A stretch of DNA of 64,000 nucleotides from Diploptera punctata (lineage: Eukaryota; Arthropoda; Insecta; Blattodea; Blaberidae). Made by a program: the position numbers and the translations under genes. The stretch spans positions 342,501 through 406,500 of the forward strand of contig JASPKZ010007426.1 of the NCBI GenBank assembly GCA_030220185.1. Direction: 5' to 3'. Under the pieces are notes generated by a model, which searched no databases, was not told the origin of the DNA, and was given only the letters and a program-made list of their open reading frames with translations. Shown one piece after another: positions 1 through 10,060 of this stretch. The first letter of the stretch is position 1, and each line of letters opens with the position of its first letter.

Positions 1-48
1 ATGTGTGGTCATAAAACATAAGTTCAGCCAGATGTTTAGGTATATTTA

Positions 49-1409
49 CAGTGTGATTCAGAAATATGGCTATAAGTTTGATCGCATTTTGTGACGAAAA
101 TAATATTATTAAAGGAAATATGATGTTATCACTGGAAAGGTCATCCTCCAAATTACAACAATAGAACAAAAGAAAACAAATCACTTACAACAACACTAAG
201 CAATTCACTTTAGTGCTTCAAACTGTTCGCCGTTTACATCCAAGCATAATTATTGGCAACGCTTTGGGAAGTCATTAATTGCGTTATAATACATGTTTAG
301 AGGAATAGCTCTAATTTCTTCCTCAATCACTAATTACAGCATGTCGGCGTCTTGAGGTTTTCGGGCATAAACCTTCTCCTTCAAATAACCCCACAATCAA
401 TAGTCACATGCTGGGCGGTCAGGGGAACGGGCTGGCCATTCAATGGGGCCTCTTCTTCCAACTTACCTGTTTTGAAAATGATCATCCAAAATTTCCCTCA
501 CCGCAATTGCATAGTGAGGAGGCGCACCATCCTGCTGGAATACACATTGTTCATGTTCAGCACTTAGCATTATCGGCAGGACAATTTGTCTAAGGATATC
601 ACTATACCGGTCACCATTAACAGTCTCATCCAAAATTTGCATTCCTAACAGTTTTTCCCATCCGATCATGGCCCAAACAGTGACTTTGCCGTATCTTAAA
701 CGTGTCTCTTCAATAACATTAGGATTGTCTTTACCATAAAAGTGACAATTGTGTCGATTAACACGTCCGTTCACATGGAAAACATCTTCATCAGAAAAGT
801 GCAATTTTCTCTACCAATGTTCGTCGTTGCTGATTCCCTTACAACAAATTCACAAAATTCCATCCGCCTGTCAGGGTCGTCTTCATTAAGTTCATGGACA
901 CGAATCGGTTTGAAGGGGTGGTATTTCCCACACTTCAAAACACGACACACACACTCGATTGACTGATATGAAGCTCATGTGCAGCTTCGCGGGTTGATTT
1001 TTGTGGGCTAACGTCGAACGCCTCCACAATTCTCTTCGTTGTTTCTGGATCCGTGCTAATGTGAGATCTTCCAGGAGGTTTGATTTTCTGCATCCTTCCC
1101 GTTTCCAGCAGTCGTTTTCTCCACTTTCCCACAGTCGACGGCTGCAATGCTACATTAAACTCGCGTCTTGCCCGTCTTGCGGCCCTCACGATCATTAGCA
1201 TACGTTATTGCCCATGCAGCAATTGTAATTTGCTGTTGCATATTCAACGCCATTTTGACTAATGACGTAAGTTCTACACTGTTTTGTTTTATTCCATTGT
1301 TGTAATTTGAATAATTGCCTTTCCAACGGTAATTTCATGTTTCCTGTAATGGTAATATTTTCATCATACAACGCGACCAAACGTATAGCCATATTTATGA
1401 TTCACCCCG
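49..1409 (-). mobile_element. Tc1/mariner element with long TIRs, near full length
   Basis: The two ends are inverted copies of each other for about 90 bp: the left end reads CAGTGTGATTCAGAAATATGG and the reversed right end reads CGGGGTGAATCATAAATATGG, and similarity (roughly three bases in four) continues to the shared GGAAAGG near 142 and 1317. TA dinucleotides at 47-48 and 1410-1411 are the expected target duplication. Inside lies one decayed transposase on the minus strand. Length (1361 bp) fits an autonomous mariner. The divergence between the arms suggests an old copy. Confidence 0.85.
205..1253 (-). pseudogene. mariner transposase pseudogene (DD41D-like spacing)
   Basis: This would be the cut-and-paste transposase of the surrounding element. 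Reading leftward from an ATG at 1253, an N-terminal helix-turn-helix part (ALQPSTVGKWRKRL, then HISQSSV) is followed by the RNase-H-like DDE/D core. Aspartates are visible in FSDEDVF (about 795), QQDGAPPHYA (about 515) and SPDRPACDY (about 405), and the last two catalytic Asp are separated by 41 residues. It is broken by apparent frameshifts near 1195, 945 and 803 and by in-frame stops at about 465, 400 and 335. The final motif VNGEQFEALK ends at 205, so nearly the full length of about 349 codons is represented. It is not functional. The family assignment follows the motifs and the TA-flanked TIRs; the DD41D subgroup is inferred from spacing only. Confidence 0.85.
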
Positions 1410-1411
1410 TA

Positions 1412-1990
1412 CATTCTGGTTTAGGTTGGCAATCCCATATTGATTGTTCATCTAAGCGAATGATTAAAATTCTGATATATTCCACATCAAATTCTAACGC
1501 CTAATCATAAAAAATATATATAAGCTCTGATTAGGGTTCTTAAACTAATACACTTACACTATGTGGGAAGAAGTAATAGACTCGTGAGTACTAAAGCGTA
1601 CCATTAATAGTAATAATTGGAAGGCGCACAAACGTGCACACGAGTCTATTACCAACATAGAAACCCAAACGAATGGTACCTACCCTTCTAAGCTATAATG
1701 AATAACATATACACTCGGAGTGGGGATGGGAGGAGTCATCGCCCTTATAAGGCAAGGACGCGTGTGAAAACTCTCTCGCTCCTACGTTCTACAATAGTCA
1801 AGTTCTTCAGTAACCGTTCGCGAAGGTGATATTAAAACACGTGGGCGGAAGTAATTCATCAACTCCACACCGAGTGAAGTATAAAACACTGTACACATCA
1901 ATTGTATAGTCAAATATATCCAATAAACTAAAATAATAAGTGTATAATTTAAAACATCCCTGAGTGATCATATTCTACCCTGAGCGAACC
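1412..1990. other. Non-coding stretch with a small inverted repeat
   Basis: No coding signal or recognised repeat is seen. The one structure is a 13-bp perfect inverted repeat, TAATAGACTCGTG at 1574-1586 and its complement at 1639-1651, separated by 52 bp. It could be the arms of a small decayed element. Confidence 0.5.
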
Positions 1991-2164
1991 GGCACAACTA
2001 TCGAACCCGTAGGTTTACGGCCGCGCGAATGTAAATCTCTCCGTATATATCCTTATCCTGAGCCGACGTTTTCCAATCATCCCCTGTATAATTTACCTCC
2101 CTCAAATCATGATTAATGTTACTCTCCCACCTCATTCTTGGCGTATTAACTGGGCTATTTCTCT
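1991..2164 (-). mobile_element. LINE-A 3' end, left part split by SINE-1 dimer
   Basis: On the minus strand this carries the LINE-A 3' signature: GTAGGTTTACGGCCGCGCG is the complement of the usual CGCGCGGCCATGAACCTAC, followed by the region coding for the C-terminal tail of the EN/RT protein (consensus residues MRWENNINYDLREVDY). The same LINE resumes at 2773 after the SINE insertion. Six or more other copies in this window define the consensus. Confidence 0.85.
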
Positions 2165-2470
2165 TTGGGGGCACGCCGTAGCGTAGTGGTTAAGGCACTG
2201 CGCTACAAGCCGGAAGGTCGAGGGTTCAAGTCCCGGTGGGGTCAGGATTTTTAAACTGACCCAAACCTTCTGGCGGCACTATGGCCCTGGGGTCGACTCA
2301 GCCTCTAACTGAAATGAGTACCAGACGCTTGTTCTGGGGTAAAGGCGGCCGTCACGCAGGGCTGACAACCCGGCTGACATCAAGTGCCGATTGTCTTGAA
2401 ATAGTGGGAGCCTTAACGTCCCACTACCCCAAGGGCCTCCTGAGGCCTGTAGTGGGAATACTTTACTTTT
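2165..2470 (+). mobile_element. SINE-1, first unit of a tandem dimer
   Basis: It begins with a tRNA-like head: the box A-like stretch TAGCGTAGTGGTTAAGGC and the box B-like GGGTTCAAGTCC are visible. A unique body of about 230 bp follows (GACTCAGCCTCTAACTGAAATG and a pyrimidine-poor 3' part), with a short ACTTT-type tail. Transcription by RNA polymerase III and mobilisation by a LINE are expected of the class. It is fused tail-to-head with the next unit. Confidence 0.85.
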
Positions 2471-2772
2471 GGGGCACGCCGTAGCGTAGTGGTTAAGGCA
2501 CTGAGCTACAAGCCGGAGGGTCGAGGATTCAAGTCCCGTTGGGGTCAGGATTTTTAAACTGACCAAAACCCTCTGGCGGCACTATGGCCCTGGGGTCGAC
2601 TCAGCCTCTAACTGAAATGAGTACCAGACGCTTGTTCTGGGGTAAAGGCGGCCGTCACGCAGGGCTGACAACCCGGCTGACATAAAGTGCCGATTGTCTA
2701 GAAAAAGTGGGAGCCTTAACCTCCTACTACCCCAAGGGCCTCCTGAGGCCTGTTGTGGGATCACTTTACCTT
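2471..2772 (+). mobile_element. SINE-1, second unit of a tandem dimer
   Basis: The same family as the first unit, starting GGGGCACGCCGTAGCG directly after the first unit's tail. The pair shares one target-site duplication, TATTTCTCT, at 2156-2164 and 2773-2781, so it behaves as one insertion inside LINE-A or as a later insertion into the first unit's tail. Confidence 0.85.
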
Positions 2773-3052
2773 TATTTCTCTCTGGTTTTCCATGCCCCTC
2801 TTTAATTCCCTTTTCGTACCTCATGTTCTGCCCATTATACATTACAAAACTTAATTGTTCTTATTGCATCTGCTTTCGCATAAATGTCATGTGTTCACTG
2901 TTATGTAGTCTTCTCTATTCCCCTGCTTGTTCGTCTGTCGTTAGTCCAAAAATGTTCCTAAGAACTTTATTCTCAGATACTCGTAATATTTTTTCTTCCG
3001 AAAATAAGTCTATGTTTCACATACATGTAGTACTACTGGGAGAATAACAGTT
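2773..3052 (-). mobile_element. LINE-A, right part split by SINE-1 dimer
   Basis: Continues the LINE-A fragment that stops at 2164. On the minus strand it carries the degenerate coding region for ILYGCETW-like, RVFENKVLRKIFGP-like and RRLRWAGHVARM-like sequences. It ends at about 3052 and is therefore 5'-truncated, the normal outcome of LINE integration. Confidence 0.8.
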
Positions 3053-3092
3053 TGGAGCAGCCTCTCTCTACTGATTATTCCTTAGAGTAATA

Positions 3093-3644
3093 TAGGGCGA
3101 TTCATAATTCATGTTACAAACTTCTAGGGATTGTAGAGAGGACTTAGTAGATAAAGTTTTGATGAGGAACCCATGTCCGAAAATGTACCATTTCGATGTG
3201 AAATAAGTTTGAAGATTGAAAGACAATGGGCTGATATCCTGTGTCTCGTGTTTCAGAATAAGTATTACAGACTTCTAGTGGTTGTACTACAAGTGTGGTT
3301 CCACGTGGAGACCCTGTTATTCGTTGCACAAAGTGTGCCTGCTACGCATGTTTTCATACACACGCCCCACAAGACCTAGCGTGTGCTCAAAATTTCTACT
3401 GTCACCAGAATTCGTGCGAGAAGATCTTTCTCCGATTCGACAGTGTAGTAAAACCCCTAGAAGTCTGTAATACTTATTCTGAAACACAAGACATACGATA
3501 TCAGCCCATTGTGTTTCGATCTTCAAACTTATTTTACATCGAAATGGTATGTTTCTGGACATGGGTTTCTTATCAAAACTTGTATCTACTATGTCCCTTC
3601 TACAGCCCCCCAGAAGTTTTTAATAGGAATTATCAATCACTTTG
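3093..3644. mobile_element. Long-TIR mariner-like MITE
   Basis: The left arm (from 3093, GGGCGATTCATAATTC) is inverted at the right end (from 3644 leftward), with similarity for roughly 190 bp per arm and a spacer of about 150 bp. TA flanks at 3091-3092 and 3645-3646 fit a TA target duplication. The terminal GATTCATAA resembles that of the mariner at 49-1409, so a mariner-type transposase probably mobilised it. No coding capacity is seen. Confidence 0.7.
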
Positions 3645-3934
3645 TAGAAGGATTAAGGTGAAATAATTGTTTTATTCTTATGACGATTTAAAAAATTGCT
3701 CCATACTTATTCTGAAACATAAGACACACGATATCAGCCCAATGTGTTTCGATCTTCAAACTTATTTTATATCGAAGTGGTACGTTTCCGGGCAAGGGTT
3801 TCTTATCAAACCTTTATTTACTAAGTCCCCTCTACAATCTCCAGATGTTTGTAATAGGAATTATGAATCACCCTGTAGAAGGATTAAGATGATATAATTG
3901 TTTTATTCTTATGACGATTCAATAAATTGCTCCA
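3471..3934. repeat. Tandem duplication of about 232 bp spanning a MITE arm
   Basis: Units 3471-3703 and 3704-3934 are closely similar copies: both start TACTTATTCTGAAACA and end with ATTGCTCCA. Each contains the MITE right arm plus about 55 bp of flanking DNA, so the duplication happened after the MITE inserted. Confidence 0.85.
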
Positions 3935-3978
3935 TTAATATTAATTACTATAATGGATTTGTTAAATAATTATTCTTA

Positions 3979-4402
3979 CTTCCCCTTCATAGCATTCCTC
4001 TTATTCTACTTCCTTCACAGTAGCCTCTGCCAGATCCTGGAATTTCCTTCCTTAAGATATCAGGGGTTGCCGCACACTTGGCACTTTTAAGTCACGCTTT
4101 CACAGTTACCTGTTGTCTAATAATTAATTTTTCTCTATTTATTTAAATTTATATAATGTCAATACTTTTTTTCTCGTTTCTTTATATTTCTTGTAGGCCC
4201 CTACATATTATATTTAATTCGTTAAATCTAGAGTAAATCAAAATACATTATAAATAATAATTGTATGCCTATTATATTTATAACATGTAATCGTTTACGT
4301 TTATTGTAATTTAGGCGTAAGACTATTTTTTGTACTTTTTAAAACCTGGTTGAGTGGCGGACAAGGCCTTAAGGCCTTAACTCTGGCAGGTAAAATAAAG
4401 CT
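3979..4402 (+). mobile_element. LINE-B 3' end
   Basis: Matches, in opposite orientation, the 3' part of the better preserved LINE-B at 47625-48600: CACAGTAGCCTCTGC, GGGGTTGCCGCACACTTGGC and the 3' UTR ending AAGGCCTTAAGGCCTTAACT then GGCAGGTAAAATAAAG. It runs straight into TTA repeats, the natural tail of this LINE. Confidence 0.8.
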
Positions 4403-4416
4403 ATTATTACTACTAC

Positions 4417-4462
<46 letters not shown>

Positions 4463-4859
4463 GTTGTTGTTGTTATTATTATTGTTGTTATTATTATTAT
4501 TGTTATTATTATTATTATTGTTGTTATTATTATTATTATTGTTATTATTATTATTGTTGTTATTATTATTATTGTTGTTACTATTATTATTATTATTGTT
4601 ACTATTATTATTATTGTTACTATTATTATTGTTACTATTATTATTGTTACTAATATTATTGTTACTAATATTATTATTATTACTATTATTATTATTATTA
4701 CTATTATTATTATTGTTACTAATATTATTATTATTGTTACTAATATTATTATTATTGTTACTAATATTATTATTATTATTGTTACTATTATTATTATTAT
4801 TATTATTATTGTTATTATTATTATTGTTATTATTATTGTTATTATTATTATTATTGTTA
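4403..4859 (+). repeat. (TTA)n microsatellite, LINE-B tail
   Basis: About 455 bp of TTA/TTG/CTA variants following the LINE-B 3' end. Long Leu-rich and Ile-rich frames across it are artefacts of the repeat. Confidence 0.95.
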
Positions 4860-4986
4860 CTTACTTACTTACTCACTGGCACTATCGAACCTGTAGGTTC
4901 ATGGCCGCGCGGACATAAGCTCTCCATACATCCCTATCCTGAGCTAATGTTTTCCAATCATTCCCTGTATAATCTACTTCCCTCAA
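4860..4986 (-). mobile_element. LINE-A 3' fragment inside microsatellite
   Basis: Carries ACTTACTTACTCACTGGCAC (complement of the TTAG-tailed end) through to TCTACTTCCCTCAAA. TTA repeats lie on both sides, so either LINE-A landed in the microsatellite or the repeat later grew into it. Confidence 0.8.
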
Positions 4987-4995
4987 AATTGTTAC

Positions 4996-5026
<31 letters not shown>

Positions 5027-5064
5027 GTTATTATTACTATTATTATTATTATTGTTATTATTAC

Positions 5065-5119
<55 letters not shown>
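4987..5119 (+). repeat. (TTA)n microsatellite
   Basis: A second TTA block of about 130 bp. LINE-A resumes after it. Confidence 0.95.
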
Positions 5120-5216
5120 TCATATATATTTTGAGTTTAACTTTTGTGTTTAGAGAAGATGGAATGTCAAAAGTCCCTGTAATGTGCAATAGCATGTATT
5201 TTTAGAATTGAACATA
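5120..5216 (-). mobile_element. LINE-A internal fragment
   Basis: Complement of the LINE-A segment that codes for the region upstream of ILYGCETW; AAAAGTCCCTGTAATGTGCA and TTTTTAGAATTGAACATA match the other copies. Confidence 0.65.
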
Positions 5217-5224
5217 TATAGGGT

Positions 5225-5620
5225 GCTTAAGCAGTATTTTAAAATTACATCTTTATTAGCAGCCTACAAATCATTGGTGCCGGAAAAAATGTATAATATT
5301 GTTAAAACCAGAAATATATATTAGAACCTACTATACACTTAATCATATTTATGGATTAATCTTGTGGAGAAAACAGGCTTCAGTTAGTAAACTGTTTCTT
5401 TTACAAATGCGATATATTATGTCAATTCGCAGAACTCCTAATAAAATTCATTATATCCAATTTTTTGTCCAATTGGATATTGTTACTCTTCCATCAACAC
5501 ATGTTTTTGATTTTGTGCTATGTGTTAAGAAAAAAATACATTATTTTGAATTGGATTTTACATGTAATGATTGCAGTACTAGTAATAATTCTAATAACTT
5601 ATGTATATAGACCGACCAAT
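5225..5620 (+). pseudogene. CR1/Jockey-type reverse transcriptase C-terminal remnant
   Basis: The frame at 5299-5610 reads HIYGLILWRKQASVSKLFLL, then IMSIRR, then a spaced LDIVTLPSTHVFDFVLCVKK. This order (YGxxLWG, KLFLLQKR, LTLPSLYIFE, FVKKN) is the typical region C-terminal to the RT core in CR1/Jockey-like LINEs. No endonuclease or YADD box is attached. It is a fragment with no recognisable 3' end, and the exact LINE family is uncertain. Confidence 0.6.
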
Positions 5621-5799
5621 CAGTATACTCCCATGATTATCCTAAGCACTTGAACATATAATAAACATAACTGACTATCTCTGTACACATGACTTACTTT
5701 ACAAACACCAGTCAGATTTTAGAAACGTACATGTACTGTACAATTACTGACATCTCGATATTGTCGAGGATTCTAGAGGGGCTATAAAGAGCAGAGAAC

Positions 5800-6095
5800 T
5801 TACAGTACTAATTTTTCTGAATTTATTTTGCTTTCGATACAGTAGACATTGACATATTATTAGCCTGACTAAAAACATTACACCTGTTAGAAAATTGTCT
5901 TGACTGGTTTAACTCCTACTTCATAGATCGCCAGCAACACTGAGCAACAATTTTTTTTTCTCAGAAAGAAAAATATGTGATTGTGATAGTATTTTTTCTC
6001 CTGAATTCAAATATGATATCGGGTTTTCTCCATCACGCATGGTTTCCGAGAGAGAGAAATTTATAATTTCAAACACTTTTAATACGTATTTTATA
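5800..6095 (+). pseudogene. Reverse transcriptase core remnant
   Basis: Reading forward near 5838, FDTVDIDILLA, a stop, then LKTLHLLENCLDWFNSYFID followed by RQQ match the AFDTVDHxxLLxKL...WFxSYLxxRxQ block of the RT palm that precedes the YADD motif. It lies downstream of the C-terminal remnant, in the wrong order for a single copy, so two fragments or a rearrangement are involved. Premature stops show it is dead. Confidence 0.6.
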
Positions 6096-6535
6096 CATTC
6101 ATCACTACGCAATATTCGAACATTCGGACTCGCATAGAAAGTAAGAAATTACGATTTTCTGCTATATTTCGCCTGTGGAGCTCCCTCTTGATGGTCCAAC
6201 AATAATCGGACAGCAATTAGGATTCTATTTGCCTTGATATCTCTTTTCCATAGCTGATATCTCCTGAGTTAGCTCATTTGGGTTTTATTTTGCAAATTGG
6301 ACAAATAGACGAAAAAGTTTATTAAAAAATTATTTAAATCCATTAATTGAAATTGAAATAAAAAAAACTGTGGGTGATGGAGAAAATTCCGAATACATAT
6401 TTGAAAACATGATAAAAACTGCATTAAGTACAACTATTCGTGCTCATGAGACAAAAATCATGTTGACCAGTGTAATCAGTATATGTTCAAAATAATTTCT
6501 CGTCCTGGCGATTCATGAGGTCACATGTCTAAGTA
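6096..6535. other. AT-rich stretch, no gene seen
   Basis: Short forward peptides such as KKTVGDGENSEYIFENMIKT near 6360 look like degraded retroelement coding sequence, but no family can be named. No RNA gene or clear repeat is seen. Confidence 0.4.
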
Positions 6536-6870
6536 ATGTCTATCTCCATTTACCTGTCTGTTCGTCTCTCTTTGGTCCAAAATGTTTCCTGAGAATTTAT
6601 TCTCAATACTCGTAATATTTTCTCCTTCATTAAAATAGGGTAATATATTTTGCATCCATATAATGTAACTGGAAGAACAACCGTTTTATATAATTTTAGG
6701 TTAAGTTTTTTGAGAGAAATGTGGATGACAAGAGTTCCTGTAGTGAATAATAGCATGGGGTTTTCACGTTGAAGATGTTTAATTTCTTTCTGCACCTCAT
6801 TCGTATTTATATTTTTTCCCTAGGTATTTTAATTTTCTTCTTCAAAAGCGTCATTTAAAATGCAGGGTTC
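6536..6870 (-). mobile_element. LINE-A internal fragment
   Basis: Complement of the LINE-A C-terminal coding region: TTTGGTCCAAAATG, CTCGTAATATTTTC and the stretch coding YKTVVLPVTLYGC are visible. The 3' end and TTAG tail are missing. Confidence 0.75.
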
Positions 6871-7017
6871 AAATATATGTTGCGAAAGATATGTTGAGAT
6901 TAGAGCACAAATAACAAAAAGTATAACAAATTTTGTTTTTAATTACTCAGGTTTTTCTAGAAAAAAAGTTATCTTTCAGTCTAATGTTTTTGGAATGAGG
7001 AATAGATTTTTAATCCA

Positions 7018-7245
7018 ATAAAAAATCCTTAAGCCTGAATGAAAAGGCCTCTAAGCAAACTTTACCGAATTTTCTCGTCCTAGTACTACCTTGGTTTCCT
7101 AGATTATGAGGCGGAACACTGACCACGGACCATTCAAATGACTTCTATATGAAAACAAGTGTAACTAAATTAGTATGGTACAAATTCTTCTCTGTAGGGG
7201 GAAAGCGCCTAAATCTCTGTTTAGGGAAACATGGGCTTACAAGAA
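7018..7245 (+). mobile_element. SINE-4 3' portion
   Basis: AAAATCCTTAAGCCTGAATG and AAAAGGCCTCTAAGC match the complete SINE-4 at 10371-10788 (opposite strand) up to GGGAAACATGGGCTTACAA. The tRNA-like head is missing. Confidence 0.8.
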
Positions 7246-7699
7246 GAAGATAATGGTAACAAAACTACGCTATTTTTTAATACTGTACTTACTACACTAT
7301 CGTAACATAATCTCTCGCAGTGTAACTGCTTGCATTGTTTTGAAGTAAGCGAGACACTGGACCCACAGATAACTAAAGTCCAGCGGCTGTGTCTCCAGCT
7401 TTGACGTTTAGGTTGTACGAGGAGTAAAGGGAGAAATTCGCCCTCTACTGTCAATAAAGAAATGATTGAAGTGGGAGTAAACGTCTGCTATAACCAATCA
7501 CTGCTCTTGACGCCGCTAGTGAGGTTTGAAATTGCTGCGATGTTGTCGGCTGTATTTCTACTAACCGCGTGGTACATAAAGCGGCTCTCCACACTGAATA
7601 TCCATATCGGCAACTCTGTCGTGAAAACGTCAGGCCCGGAGACTGAGCGATTGGACTGTAAATGGTAACTAATCTGTTCACTATTTCACTCTATGTGAC
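7246..7699. other. Non-coding stretch, nothing recognised
   Basis: Moderate-GC DNA with short open frames on both strands but no domain, splice pattern or repeat that I recognise. Confidence 0.4.
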
Positions 7700-7702
7700 T
7701 AA

Positions 7703-7809
7703 GGGTCGGTTTCACCAACAGAGGTAACTGCATTACGCCAGTTTAAGCTATGTATTATACATGGGGAAAACTGGCGTAATTCAGTTACATCTGTTGGTGA
7801 AACTGATCC
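7703..7809. mobile_element. 107-bp palindromic MITE (PIF/Harbinger-like)
   Basis: Two arms of about 42 bp are near-perfect inverted copies (GGGTCGGTTTCACCAACAG on the left; the reversed right end reads GGATCAGTTTCACCAACAG) around a short loop. TAA occurs immediately outside both ends (7700-7702 and 7810-7812). A 3-bp TAA duplication with a G-rich terminus points to the PIF/Harbinger superfamily. Confidence 0.75.
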
Positions 7810-8689
7810 TAAACCGATGAATTTAACTCCAAACATAAGTAAGTAGCATTTAGCGGAGTTGAAATGAAATTGAAAATAAGAATTCGATTACTACCAATAA
7901 TACAAATATTCCCCATCTAATATATAAAAATGCATGTTTGTTTGTTCATATTTTAATGCGCTGTTACCGTTCATCCTAATGTGAGGGGATTCTTGCAAAA
8001 TGTTAAGGAGTTTCGCGGGATGGTTATAGGCTATAAGAGAGTTGCGATTCTGAACTCCTACACCTTTAAAAATCAATCTTTGTAAATTCGATTTTTTTTT
8101 TGGACGCTTACGCTGCCTAAACCATTATAGATACAAAAATTAATGACACAGAAATGAATATTTCGAAAAACTCTTTAAAAAAAAAGTATGCGACAGCATA
8201 TGTTTATCTATTATGGATAACTCACAATAACCATTTTTGTCTTTGCCAAAAAGTCCGGGATAAGTAGATTCCCGGTCAAGCGTACCAACGCACGGCGGGT
8301 TATTCTTTTTTTTTATGGATAACTCACAATAACGAATTTTGTCTTTCAGCGCTTACGATATACATTATTCTTTAGTATATTGAACTATACATAAAACACA
8401 TTAATTTTCGTCTTTCAGCTCATTTATGTCAAGTAGATTGAGATGAGCGGATTCCCGTGCAACGCCGGGTAATCAGTACGGGGTATCTTAAACTAATTAC
8501 AATATTAATTTAAAACCATTTTTCCTTTTACTTATTCAAAAACATAAACACATTAATTTTCGTCTTTCAGCTCATTTATGACATGATGATCGGGATAAGT
8601 AGATTCCCGGGCAACGCCGTAATCAGCACGAGGTATCTTAAAATAATTACGATATAAGTGTTTCCTTTTACTTATTCAACTATACCCTT

Positions 8690-9312
8690 ATAGTGAGACA
8701 GTAAAAATTCTAGGAGTATTTATTGACAAAAACTTAAATTGGAATACACAAATAAACCGTACATGCAAAACAGTCTTCTCAATAATACGAGTACATTCGT
8801 ACATTCATTAAATCGTGTACGAAATTGTTTGCCATTCGCCCTTAGGAAAATGTTAGTAGAAACTCTTGCAATTTTGATTATTGTGACACTCTTTTTACAG
8901 ACTTAAATATTATTTCCACTCAAAGACTTCAACGTGTTCATAATTCTTGCGCACGTTTTATTTGTGGTATTCGCAAATTTGACCATGTTACACCGTCCCT
9001 GGAACAATTATCGTGGCTTCGTCTAAGAGATCGTAGAACTGTCATTCCCTATCCCTTCTCAATAAAATACTTCACACATCATCGCCTAATTATTTATCAC
9101 GCCGCTTCATCAGACTATCCGACACACATAATCTTGACACTCGATCCCATCAGCACATTGTCCTTTATCCCGCCTCATCACACTGTATATTATTCATTAT
9201 CTTTTACGGTGTCACTTACCAAAACATGGAATTACCTTCCGCCCTATGTCAGAGACTGTCAAACTATAACATCCTTCAAAAACAAACTAAAGAATTATTT
9301 AATAACAAACTA
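8690..9312 (+). pseudogene. CR1/Jockey-like reverse transcriptase C-terminal pseudogene
   Basis: Forward pieces in several frames read VKILGVFIDKNLNW, then a degenerate HFDYC-like stretch, STQRLQRVHNSCARFICGIR and LEQLSWLRLRDRR, ending near SFKNKLKNYL followed by a stop at about 9311. This is the block C-terminal to the RT catalytic core. Frame changes and stops make it non-functional. It parallels, piece by piece, the open LINE-B frame at 47932-48600. Confidence 0.75.
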
Positions 9313-9710
9313 ACTTATACACCTCACTGATAGTATTCTTTTAGTAATATTAATATATTTAATTATTTATGAAAATAATATTAAGAATAACAAATATTTT
9401 TATTTGCTTTGTTTTAAATATTGTATAATCGTAAATTAGTTTTCTATATCTCATTATTTTCCTGTTTTTTATATACACTAGACAGGGACAATTTAATATG
9501 CCTTGCTTGTATATATTTTATTATTAGTTTTAGTCTGAAGTTTAACTAATATTAACTGGTTGTATTATAGATCGTAATACGTATATTAGATATCTTTTGA
9601 TCAAATTTTTACTTAGTGTTTAATATTAGAGTTAATTAAGATTGTTATATTCTGATGTAATATATGTTTGTCCTGGTGAGTGGAAGAGAAGGCCACATGG
9701 CCTTAACTCC

Positions 9711-10060
9711 GATTCCGATTGAGGGTCTTTCCACTTTTTCAGCGGTTGCCCTTTTACCAGCCGGCTGCTGGCCCTTCACATCCACATGTGTCAATCACAG
9801 AGGTAGATGATCAACAGCCAGTGTAGGGGTGACATGTGGTTAGCATGTCGAGTCCCCCAGCCGTTATAGCTAGTTCCTCAACCTGGAGCCGCTACTTATT
9901 GTAGCTACCCAATTGCCTCACGATGCTGGGTGGGCACCGGTCCCAAACTAGCCGAAATACCATGAGAAAATTTCTTCCTCCATGGAGACTCGAACCAGCG
10001 CAAGTCCCGTAGCTCTGCGCCAAGGCTTCCTACCTTAACCGCTCGGCTACGGCGCGGGAC
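9711..10060 (-). mobile_element. SINE-3, complete, inserted in LINE-B2
   Basis: On the minus strand it starts GTCCCGCGCCGTAGCCGAGC, with a box B-like GGTTCGAGTCTCC, and has a body of about 350 bp. The 11-bp duplication GCCTTAACTCC at 9700-9710 and 10061-10071 brackets it precisely. Confidence 0.85.

Noticed and set aside
2165..2240. tRNA gene (SINE-1 head)
   Set aside because: tRNA-like promoter boxes occur in many copies attached to SINE bodies, with no proper acceptor stem or CCA-side end.
2694..3047. 117-residue frame
   Set aside because: Antisense across SINE-1 and LINE-A.
4350..5153. 267-residue Leu-rich open frame
   Set aside because: It is a translation of the TTA microsatellite and LINE-A fragments; other frames give Ile- or Tyr-rich versions.
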